A DNA stretch of 10,066 nucleotides from Planctomycetota bacterium (GTDB lineage: Bacteria; Planctomycetota; Planctomycetia; Pirellulales; Pirellulaceae): positions 1 through 10,066 of the forward strand of contig JAEZAS010000002.1 in assembly GCA_023430365.1 (NCBI GenBank), read 5' to 3'. Below are positions 1-5,676 of the stretch, in pieces (within the stretch, counting starts at the first letter, position 1; each line of letters opens with the position of its first letter). The position numbers were made by a program, and so were the translations under genes. The notes under the pieces were generated by a model, which searched no databases, had not been told where the DNA came from, and saw only the letters and a program-made list of their open reading frames with translations.

Positions 1-288
1 AAACTGCTCAAATCGATCAAGCCGGGGGTGCCTCGCGTGCCGACCTGCGAGATCATGCTCTTCACCCCGATCGTGCAGAAGATCGTGCTCGAATCGCAAG
101 ACAGCAAGCTCGGCGACGCCATCCGCATCGGCGCTGCCGACGGCATGCAAGATTTTACGATGAGCCTGAAACAGCTCATCGACGACGGCCTGATTGATCG
201 ACCCACAGCCTTTGAAGTTGCCCCCAACCCCGATGCGCTGAAGATGGCGCTCAAGGGTATCAGCGTGGCCCAGCCCGGAATGATTTGA
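1..288 (+). CDS. PilT-like twitching/secretion ATPase, C-terminal fragment
   Basis: This is the 3' end of a gene that starts before the window; the reading frame is open from base 1, giving 95 residues before a TGA at 286-288. The segment CEIMLFTPIVQKIV followed by GAADGMQ and a final helix with LIDDGLI matches the C-terminal part of PilT-type hexameric ATPases (compare the EIL-TPA-R and GxxxGMQT signature of PilT). PilT ATPases sit on the cytoplasmic face of type IV pilus or related machines and power retraction. The P-loop, Walker B and His boxes lie upstream, so catalytic competence cannot be judged here. The stop codon overlaps the next gene's start by one base (TGATG), so the two are probably translated together. 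A GTG at 28-30 is internal to the domain and is not a credible start. PilT-like is more likely than GspE/PilB-like, because no tetracysteine zinc motif is seen in this tail. Confidence 0.85.
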   Translation, partial: KLLKSIKPGVPRVPTCEIMLFTPIVQKIVLESQDSKLGDAIRIGAADGMQDFTMSLKQLIDDGLIDRPTAFEVAPNPDALKMALKGISVAQPGMI

Positions 289-2162
289 TGCTCTGCCATG
301 TGTCGTTGCTCTGGCCGCGAGCCTCCTGGCTCGCGCGCGGGGCGGCCATTTTGCTTGCCAGTGCGCTCCTCGTCTGTCTCGGCGCGGAGGTTTCGTTTGC
401 GCAGGACAGTTGGCCCAAGTTCACCCCCAATCCGGCAGGTCCCCACGCCATCGAGCGTGGCCCAGGTTTCAACCTGGCGATCTGGAAACTGATGTTCCTG
501 ATCGTTCTGTTCTGGATTTGGATCAAGCTGGCCGACTGGGTCGGGCGCGACAGCGCCGAGATCGGCGATGCCATCGGCATGCCGTACTTCATCTGGAACC
601 CGATCGTCGTGCTGACCTTCGTCGTGGTCTTCATGACGCTGGCGCTCGGCATTCCGTTCTTTGCGGCCGGCTACCTGGTGCTGCTGATCGCCGTGGTGGC
701 GCCCGTGGCCGTGTATGTCGTGCAGCGCAACGGCAAGGTGACCGGCGACCGCAAGGTGTTCACGCCGGCGCACATCCGCCACGTGCTTTCGAATCTCGGC
801 AAGGGGAGCAAAGAGCCCGTCGAGATGAAGCAGGCCTGGGAAATGGGCCCGCCGGTCGAGATGAGCGGCACGCTGCCGATGCAGCAGCAAAACCAGGCCA
901 ACATGATCGAGGCCCGGCAGAACGCGGGCTTCGTGCCGGTGAAGTTCATGATGGCCGACGCCTTCGAGAACCGCGCCGACAAGATCATGCTCGACTACAC
1001 CGCCGACGCCGTAGCGCTCCGCTACATGGTCGACGGCGTCTGGCACGCGGCCAATCCCAAGGTCCATGAAAAGGACCCGCTCAACCGGGCCCTCGGCGAC
1101 CAGATGCTGGCCGTGATGAAGAAGCTCGCGGGCCTTAACCCCGCCGAACGGCGAGCGCGGCAGGAAGGCAGCTTCCGCACCGAATACGGCGGCAACAAGT
1201 ACGACACGACCATCCTCAGCCAAGGCGTGCCGACCGGCGAGCGCGTGCTGGTGAGCTTCAAGCTGCAAACCAAGCATCAGCCGACGCTCGAAGAGCTCGG
1301 CATGCGAGAAAAACTGCGCGAGCAGCTCAAAACCTACATCGGCCCGGGAGCCAAGGGCTTTGTCGCGTTCTGCGCCATGCCCCAGGACGGCCTGACGAGC
1401 ACCTGGGTCGCCGCCCTGCGCTCGACCGACCGTCTGATGCGAGATTTCATCTCCATCGAGGACAAGACCAAGCGCGAGCCGGACGTCGAAAACGTCGACG
1501 GTGTCCGCTACGACACCACCAAGGGTGAATCGGCCGAATCGCAGATGCCGGCCGCCATTCTGAAGCAGCCGGAAGTGATCTGCATTCCCGAAGTGAGCAC
1601 CGGCGAAGTCATCACGATCCTGTCCAATTGGATCGAGAACGAAGACAAGCTCAGCCTGCTCAGCCTGCGGGCCAAGGAAGCCGCCGAAGGGCTGCTGCGA
1701 CTGGTGGCGATGAAGCCGCCGATGGAGCAGTTCGCCAGGCAGATCAAGCTGGTCGTCAACCAACGACTCATCCGCAAGCTCTGCGAGGAATGTCGCGAAG
1801 CGGTCGAACCGACTCCGGAACTGCTGCAACGGCTTGGCATCCCGCCGGGGCGCGTGCAGGTGCTCTACCGCGAGAAGCAGCCGCTGCCGCCGGGCGTGGA
1901 GCCGCCGAAGCCCAAGAAGGGGGATCCGCCGCTCATCTGCCCGAATTGCCGCGGCATCGGCTACAAGGGACGCACGGCGATCTACGAGTTTCTCGTGGTC
2001 GACGACAACATTCGCAAGGCCCTGCTCACCCAGCCGAAGCTCGACGTCATCAAGCAGCTTTCGCGCAAGGCAGGCAACCGCAACCTCCAGGAAGAAGGCA
2101 TCCTGCTCGTCGCGCTCGGCACCACGTCGCTCGCCGAACTGCAGCGGGTGCTGAAACAGTAA
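288..2162 (+). CDS. Membrane-anchored GspE/PilB-like protein with degenerate ATPase motifs
   Basis: The product is 624 residues. I chose the ATG at 288, which overlaps the upstream stop; an in-frame TTG lies one codon earlier. The N-terminus has a hydrophobic segment at about 18-38 ending in SFA-QDS, like a signal peptide or anchor. Further membrane helices lie at about 63-80, 101-124 and 126-146. From about residue 215 the sequence follows the GspE/PilB secretion ATPase fold: an N2-like part, then a core ending in a tetracysteine zinc motif (C499, C502, C551, C554) and CRGIGYKGRTAIYEFLVVDD, very close to the GspE C-terminal signature. However, the Walker A site reads AMPQDGLTST (363-372) where GPTGSGKTT is expected, so the lysine is replaced by Leu369. 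The Walker B/GEIRD region is PEVICIPEVSTGE (428-440, with E435 kept), and the THTN His-box is replaced by LSLRAKEA. It is therefore probably a non-hydrolysing paralogue, perhaps an adaptor or anchor for the upstream PilT-like motor. Classical GspE has no N-terminal membrane segments. The family is clear; the role is inferred. Confidence 0.85.
   Translation: MLCHVSLLWPRASWLARGAAILLASALLVCLGAEVSFAQDSWPKFTPNPAGPHAIERGPGFNLAIWKLMFLIVLFWIWIKLADWVGRDSAEIGDAIGMPYFIWNPIVVLTFVVVFMTLALGIPFFAAGYLVLLIAVVAPVAVYVVQRNGKVTGDRKVFTPAHIRHVLSNLGKGSKEPVEMKQAWEMGPPVEMSGTLPMQQQNQANMIEARQNAGFVPVKFMMADAFENRADKIMLDYTADAVALRYMVDGVWHAANPKVHEKDPLNRALGDQMLAVMKKLAGLNPAERRARQEGSFRTEYGGNKYDTTILSQGVPTGERVLVSFKLQTKHQPTLEELGMREKLREQLKTYIGPGAKGFVAFCAMPQDGLTSTWVAALRSTDRLMRDFISIEDKTKREPDVENVDGVRYDTTKGESAESQMPAAILKQPEVICIPEVSTGEVITILSNWIENEDKLSLLSLRAKEAAEGLLRLVAMKPPMEQFARQIKLVVNQRLIRKLCEECREAVEPTPELLQRLGIPPGRVQVLYREKQPLPPGVEPPKPKKGDPPLICPNCRGIGYKGRTAIYEFLVVDDNIRKALLTQPKLDVIKQLSRKAGNRNLQEEGILLVALGTTSLAELQRVLKQ
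1371..1403 (+). other. Degenerate Walker A (P-loop) site in the GspE-like gene
   Basis: These codons encode residues 362-372, CAMPQDGLTST, at the position of the GspE P-loop (consensus GPTGSGKTTT). Only one Gly and the Thr positions align. The nucleotide-binding Lys is a Leu, and the flanking glycines are Ala and Gln. The reading frame is intact on both sides, so this is substitution and not a frameshift. Confidence 0.75.
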
Positions 2163-2172
2163 CACGGGAGGG

Positions 2173-2306
2173 TTATCAGTTTTCAGTTGTCAGTTATCAG
2201 TCGCCGGAAAGTTATCACGCGATATCGACCGAAACTGCCCGCTGTGAACTGTTTACTGTGAACTCATTACTCCGAACTGATCGCTGAAAACTGATTACTG
2301 AGAACT
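2173..2306. repeat. Inverted pair of 7-bp repeat arrays (TCAGT / ACT type)
   Basis: The gap between the GspE-like and CvpA-like genes is almost filled by heptad repeats. The left array has four units, with TCAGT recurring exactly every 7 bases at 2176, 2183, 2190 and 2197. After a 28-base spacer the right array has about eleven units from 2230 to 2306, read as GTGAACT, GTTTACT, GTGAACT, CATTACT, CCGAACT, GATCGCT, GAAAACT, GATTACT, GAGAACT, nearly all ending in ACT. The right units are the reverse-complement type of the left ones. The left array (2176-2201) can pair with 2276-2301 at 21 of 26 positions, so a long imperfect hairpin is possible. The right array ends 6 bases before the next ATG. 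The form resembles the heptameric STRR repeats known from cyanobacteria. The function is unknown. Confidence 0.8.
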
Positions 2307-2312
2307 GACCCC

Positions 2313-2951
2313 ATGTTTTTTCTCTTCCTATTCCTGATCTTCCTCATCACCGCTGCGGCCCTTTGGTTTCAGGGGTTGTGGAACATCGCGATCACGCTCA
2401 TCAACATGATCCTGGCGATGCTCATCGCCACGAACTTTTTTGAGCCGATCTGCACGCTCATCGAGAGCGTCGGCGGGGCGTCGTTCACCTACCTGCTCGA
2501 CTTCCTGGTGCTGTGGATCCTGTTTGCCGTGGTCTTCGGCGTGCTGCGGGCGTTCAGCGACATGCTGTCGAAGCAGGCTGTGAAGTTCAACCTGCCGGTC
2601 GAAATGGCCGGGCGAACGATCCTGGCGCTCTGGTGCGGTTACCTGATGGTTTGCTTCACGGCGTTCAGCATGCACATGGCTCCGCTGAACAGCGTCACGC
2701 CGATGGGCGCCTTCGAGTCCCCCAACAGCACGTCGTTCCTCGGCATGGCGCCGGACCGGCAATGGCTCGGCTTCATGCAGAGCCGTTCGCGCGGGGCCCT
2801 CGCCCGAGGCAACTTCTCGGGCGACGTTCATCCCAACGATCAAGAACTGAACGTCGAAACCTTCGATCCGCACAGCGAGTTTCCGCTTCGCTATCGGCAG
2901 CGCCGCGAGAACTACAGCGCCATGGCCGAGGGCTTGCGGGTTCCCCAGTAG
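2313..2951 (+). CDS. CvpA-like four-helix inner membrane protein
   Basis: The product is 212 residues and starts at the only plausible ATG, directly after the heptad repeats. There is no Shine-Dalgarno sequence because the repeat occupies that position. Hydrophobic segments lie at about 2-19, 22-42, 59-80 and 102-122. The pattern, with small and aromatic residues in the first two helices and a helix-loop of the form LRAFSDMLSKQAVKFNLPVEMAGRT between helices 3 and 4, is that of the CvpA family (colicin V production protein). The family is better thought of as an envelope-homeostasis membrane protein than a bacteriocin gene. A polar tail of about 90 residues (123-212) follows; it is rich in Arg, Ser and Asn, has no recognised domain, and is longer than in the typical CvpA (about 160 residues). 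Its neighbours suggest an envelope or secretion context. The family assignment is moderately sure; the function is unknown. Confidence 0.65.
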   Translation: MFFLFLFLIFLITAAALWFQGLWNIAITLINMILAMLIATNFFEPICTLIESVGGASFTYLLDFLVLWILFAVVFGVLRAFSDMLSKQAVKFNLPVEMAGRTILALWCGYLMVCFTAFSMHMAPLNSVTPMGAFESPNSTSFLGMAPDRQWLGFMQSRSRGALARGNFSGDVHPNDQELNVETFDPHSEFPLRYRQRRENYSAMAEGLRVPQ

Positions 2952-3003
2952 TCGACTATCTCCAGACTTCCTTTCCCGCCTTCTCACGTAAGCAAACGTC
3001 GTG

Positions 3004-3735
3004 ATGTCCGAGACTTCGCCAGCCAGCGTTCGCTTTACCGGACCGGAAGAAGAGCAACTCGTTCGCTATCGGGCGCTTCACAAACTGGCCGTGCTCGCCC
3101 TCCTGCTGGGGCTGGCCTCGGCGCTGACGCTCATACACCCACTGCTGCTGTTCATTCCAGCAGCGGGCGCCGCCTGTGCTCTCGTCGCTCTGCGGACGAT
3201 TCGGGCAAACCCTGAGGAATGGACCGGAGCGAGCTTTGCCATCGCAGGGCTCGTGCTCTCGCTGTTTTTTCTCGGCTGGGGAGTTGGCTGGAGCTATACG
3301 CGTCCGGCGCGGATCGCCAGGCAGACGGAGGAGTTTGCTCGCGACTGGCTCAAGCTGGTGCAGCAGAACGAACTCTATGCCGCCCATCAGCTCCGCCAAC
3401 CGGCAGCCAGCCGAGCGCCGATGACCAGTCGGCTGGACGACTTCTATCGCAGCCAGTCGGAGGATCTGCTCAAGGGCTTCGAGGACTTTTCTAGCAGCCG
3501 GCTGGTCAGCGCGCTCGTGAAGGCGGGGCCCGACCATCCGGCGGAATACCACGGCGTGGCCCGCGGCCAGCATTCGGGTTCTGCGGATTCGGTGACGCTC
3601 CGCTATCGCATTCCAGCGGTCGACGGTCAGCCGATGTGGAGCTTTCACCTCAACGTGCATCGCAGCGTCGCCGACGGCAACCAGTGGCAAATCGGCGAGT
3701 TGGACGGCAACCAGGGTGAAGTCTGGCCAGAGTAG
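3004..3735 (+). CDS. Three-helix membrane protein of unknown function (DUF4190-like N-terminus)
   Basis: The product is 243 residues from ATG 3004; a GTG at 3001 directly precedes it and could serve instead. The N-terminal 25 residues are polar. Two closely spaced helices follow at about 26-44 and 46-64, then a short loop with LRTIRANPEEWTG, and a third helix at about 74-97. This layout, with its IPAAGAACALVALRTIR and G-x-x-FAIAGLVLS pattern, resembles the DUF4190 membrane module found in many envelope proteins; I recognise it only loosely. The remaining 145 residues are soluble. They begin with a helical stretch (105-165, ending LLKGFEDF) and finish with a probable beta-rich part (VTLRYRIP, MWSFHLNVHRS, WQIGELDG). 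There are no catalytic motifs. It lies 52 bases after the CvpA-like gene on the same strand, so co-transcription is plausible. The next gene is convergent. Confidence 0.7.
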   Translation: MSETSPASVRFTGPEEEQLVRYRALHKLAVLALLLGLASALTLIHPLLLFIPAAGAACALVALRTIRANPEEWTGASFAIAGLVLSLFFLGWGVGWSYTRPARIARQTEEFARDWLKLVQQNELYAAHQLRQPAASRAPMTSRLDDFYRSQSEDLLKGFEDFSSSRLVSALVKAGPDHPAEYHGVARGQHSGSADSVTLRYRIPAVDGQPMWSFHLNVHRSVADGNQWQIGELDGNQGEVWPE

Positions 3736-3749
3736 AGGGCAACTCTCGC

Positions 3750-3824
3750 GTAGCTGAATTCGCCGGAATTCAGACAATCGACGCTCCACTCGAGGGGCGT
3801 CTGAATTCTGGCGAATTCAGCTAC
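3750..3824. repeat. Palindromic REPIN-like element, complete copy (possible bidirectional terminator)
   Basis: Two 26-base arms (3750-3775 and 3799-3824) are reverse complements with a single mismatch. Each arm begins GTAGCTGAATTCGCC and is itself a small palindrome around two EcoRI sites. Between them lies an inner hairpin, GACGCTCC (3780-3787) against GGGGCGTC (3794-3801), with a 6-base loop. It sits in the 110-base gap between convergent genes, so it could end transcription from both sides, although neither side has a T-run. A second copy starts at 10016 and a lone arm lies at 5430-5455, so it is a dispersed genomic repeat. The two-inverted-arms-plus-spacer design matches REPIN/REP elements. 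No mobilising gene is visible. Confidence 0.85.
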
Positions 3825-3845
3825 AAAAGAACTGAGTGGCTTAGC

Positions 3846-4571
3846 TCAGCTCTCTCCCCAGCGCCGCACCAGCGTGTGCGGCACTTCCAGCTGGTCGAGA
3901 ATCCGCGCGACGACGAAGTCGACCAGATCGGCGATCGACGACACGCCGTGATACCAGCCGGGCATCGCCGGCAGCACGACCGCTCCGGCTTCGGCCGCCC
4001 GGCGCAGGTTGTCGAGCTGAATGACTGAAAGGGGCGTTTCGCGGGGAACGAGGATCAGCCGGCGACGTTCTTTCAGATGCACGTCGGCGGCCCGGTGAAT
4101 GAGGTTGTCGCCGGTGGCGTGAGCGATGCCGCTCAGCGTGCTCCCCGAGCAAGGACAGATCACCATCCCGCCGGTCAGGAACGATCCGCTCGCCACCGGA
4201 GCCATGAAGTCGTCGTAACGGTGGGCGATGACTCGCCCTGCCGTTGCCGGTTCAGTCGCTGCCCTGGCGATCGGAGCAGCCGATTCGCCCGAGCGGCGTA
4301 GCAGCGGCGAGGTCTTGGCCGCCTCCAGCAGCACCTGCGGATCGGGCCTCTGCCAGTCGCACCGCACACCCAGTTCCTGCAGCAGCACCGCCTGCCCCGA
4401 AGGGCTGAGGATCAGGTGCACGTCGCGGCCCACGGCGACCAGTTGCTCGAGCAACCGCACGGCGTAGATCGCTCCGCTGGCCCCCGTGACGCCGAGGACG
4501 AGCGGACGGGCGTCGCCCGCAGGCTGGCCAGCGCTCCCGCCGCCGGTCGGGCTGGGTTGCGACGCGCTCAT
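3846..4571 (-). CDS. ubiX: Flavin prenyltransferase, UbiX family
   Basis: UbiX joins dimethylallyl phosphate to FMN to make the prenyl-FMN cofactor of UbiD-type decarboxylases. The family signatures are all visible in the 241-residue product: the Rossmann-like GVTGASGAIYAVRLLE (27-42), APVASGSF (124-131), the Ser-rich PCSGSTLSGIAH (140-151), NLIHRAADVHLKERRRL beginning at 156 with the following PRETP, and MPGWYH (203-208) with the DLVDFVVARILDQL ending. It is longer than ordinary UbiX (about 190 residues). It has a Gly/Pro/Ser-rich N-terminal tail of about 22 residues and an Ala-rich insertion at about 86-111 in front of the conserved APVASGSF strand. Its ATG overlaps the stop of the methyltransferase gene (ATGA, 4568-4571), showing translational coupling. 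In a menaquinone-using organism it would serve the UbiD-like step of the classical or futalosine route; that pathway choice is inference. Confidence 0.93.
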   Translation of the reverse strand: MSASQPSPTGGGSAGQPAGDARPLVLGVTGASGAIYAVRLLEQLVAVGRDVHLILSPSGQAVLLQELGVRCDWQRPDPQVLLEAAKTSPLLRRSGESAAPIARAATEPATAGRVIAHRYDDFMAPVASGSFLTGGMVICPCSGSTLSGIAHATGDNLIHRAADVHLKERRRLILVPRETPLSVIQLDNLRRAAEAGAVVLPAMPGWYHGVSSIADLVDFVVARILDQLEVPHTLVRRWGES

Positions 4572-5299
4572 TTCACACCGATGTAGAGCGTGGCGATGCC
4601 GCCGGTCAGCGGATGGAACGTGACCTGCGAGAGCCCCGCGGCTCGCATTCGGCTGGCCAGTTCTTCCCCTTGCGGAAACTGGCCGACGCTCTGCGGCAGA
4701 TAGTTGTAGGCGTCGGACTGGTTGCGGGCGAGCATCTGACCAATCCGCGGCAGCACATGGCGGAAGTACCAGCCGTAGGCGGCTTTGAAGGGCTGCCAGG
4801 TCGGCGTCGAGAACTCCAGCACCGCCACCTTGCCCCCCGGAGCACAGACGCGGGCCATCTCGCCTAGCCCACGGTCGGTGTTGGTCACGTTCCGCAGGCC
4901 GAAGGCGACCGAGACGATCTGGAACCGGTTGCTCTCGAACGGCAGGTTCTGGGCGTCGGCTTCAACAAACGTCAGGCGGTCGTCGGGAATGCCAGCCCGC
5001 TGGCGTTTCTGCTCGCCGATTTGGAGCATTTCGGGGCAAAAGTCGGAGGCCACTATCTCCGTTTGCCCTTTCGTGTGACGATAAAACGCCAAGGCGAGAT
5101 CGCCGGTCCCGGTGCAAACATCGAGGATCGGCAGCTCACCTTGTGGGCGCAGCTTGCGGACGGTCCACCAGCGCCAGTAGCGATCGACCTGCATCGACAG
5201 CAGGTGATTCATACGGTCGTAGGAGGGGGCGATTTCGCCGAACATGCGGCGTACCCGCTGCTCCGACTTGTCCACGGCGACGGTCGTTTCTGCTGGCAT
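4568..5299 (-). CDS. ubiE: Demethylmenaquinone (ubiquinone/menaquinone) C-methyltransferase
   Basis: This SAM-dependent enzyme carries out the last C-methylation in menaquinone synthesis (also the C-methylation in ubiquinone synthesis). Planctomycetes use menaquinone, so MenG would be the apt name. The 243-residue product shows the family pattern: FGEIAPSYDRMNHLLS (20-35), SAM-binding motif I ILDVCTGTGDLAL (58-70), the acidic SDF at 85-87, DAQNLPF (115-121), FGLRNVTN (123-130), LEFSTP (151-156), the YNYLPQSVGQFPQG block (198-211) and the C-terminal GGIATLYIGVK. I chose ATG at 5299; an in-frame TTG at 5308 would add three residues. It is the first gene of a two-gene operon with ubiX. Its 5' side faces a repeat-rich, divergent intergenic region, where any promoter must lie. 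Confidence 0.95.
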   Translation of the reverse strand: MPAETTVAVDKSEQRVRRMFGEIAPSYDRMNHLLSMQVDRYWRWWTVRKLRPQGELPILDVCTGTGDLALAFYRHTKGQTEIVASDFCPEMLQIGEQKRQRAGIPDDRLTFVEADAQNLPFESNRFQIVSVAFGLRNVTNTDRGLGEMARVCAPGGKVAVLEFSTPTWQPFKAAYGWYFRHVLPRIGQMLARNQSDAYNYLPQSVGQFPQGEELASRMRAAGLSQVTFHPLTGGIATLYIGVK

Positions 5300-5336
5300 G
5301 AATGACAAATACGAAGGTGAAGTGAACTGGCGCTCG

Positions 5337-5422
5337 AGGGTGGCACGCCCTGGATCGAAGTGAAGAGCGTGGCAGGCTTGGGTTTACCACACCCATCGCT
5401 ACGCTCCGGCGCGTGCCACCCT
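5337..5422. repeat. Nested inverted repeat (large hairpin)
   Basis: Outer arms AGGGTGGCACGC (5337-5348) and GCGTGCCACCCT (5411-5422) are perfect reverse complements. Inside them are GAGCGT (5365-5370) against ACGCTC (5401-5406), and inside that TGGGT (5379-5383) against ACCCA (5391-5395). Three concentric arms make a structured element, not a chance palindrome. It abuts a lone REP-like arm at 5430. It may be another dispersed repeat family or part of a composite repeat. Confidence 0.75.
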
Positions 5423-5429
5423 ACCCAGC

Positions 5430-5455
5430 GTCTGAATTCTGGCGAATTCAGCTAC
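5430..5455. repeat. Single arm of the REPIN-like palindromic element
   Basis: The 26 bases are identical to the right arm of the complete element at 3799-3824, and include two EcoRI hexamers. The partner arm and inner hairpin are absent, as in a solo REP. It lies 7 bases after the nested hairpin. Confidence 0.85.
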
Positions 5456-5582
5456 GGGAACCCAAACCCAAGACGCAACTGCCGTCGCCAGCAGTAGTTG
5501 ATCGATAAAACCCGCCGCGGCCGGTCGCTTTGCGATGTGGAGTCGCAGGCAAGGCGGCCACGGCGAACGAATTATTTTCCAA

Positions 5583-5611
5583 TTGCGGACCTGAACCGGG
5601 TCGGATATTTA
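5583..5611 (+). promoter_or_regulatory. Possible sigma70-type promoter for the MFS gene
   Basis: TTGCGG (5583-5588) and TATTTA (5606-5611) are separated by 17 bases in the only AT-rich patch upstream of the MFS gene, giving a leader of roughly 60 bases to ATG 5677. Both hexamers are poor matches to the consensus, so this is a weak call. Confidence 0.22.
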
Positions 5612-5676
5612 CTTGTCCCCTGCTTCGATACCGCAGCCATCAGACTACCTTAACCGCTCACTCAAGTTTAGACGTC

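Larger units (their letters stand above)
5300..5676. other. Divergent intergenic region, 377 bases, repeat-rich, no gene
   Basis: This gap separates the divergently transcribed methyltransferase and MFS genes, so it should hold promoters for both. It contains a nested hairpin (5337-5422), a single arm of the palindromic element (5430-5455), and a more AT-rich stretch at about 5570-5670. The MFS reading frame stays open back to 5530, but the added residues are not MFS-like, so I leave that part as non-coding. I see no RNA gene or convincing small ORF. Confidence 0.6.

Noticed and set aside
2173..2306. CRISPR array or tRNA-like structure in the repeat gap
   Set aside because: Units are 7 bases without spacers, and no cloverleaf or CCA end is seen.
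2328..2987. 219-codon antisense frame opposite the CvpA-like gene
   Set aside because: Charged, domain-free translation, and the sense frame has four well-formed membrane helices.
3750..3824. Canonical rho-independent terminator
   Set aside because: The stem is strong, but there is no T-run on either side, and the same sequence occurs elsewhere as a dispersed repeat. Terminator action remains possible but unproven.
5530..5676. N-terminal extension of the MFS protein
   Set aside because: The added residues are not hydrophobic or MFS-like, contain stray Cys and His, and the DNA there is more AT-rich than the coding part. ATG 5677 is preferred.
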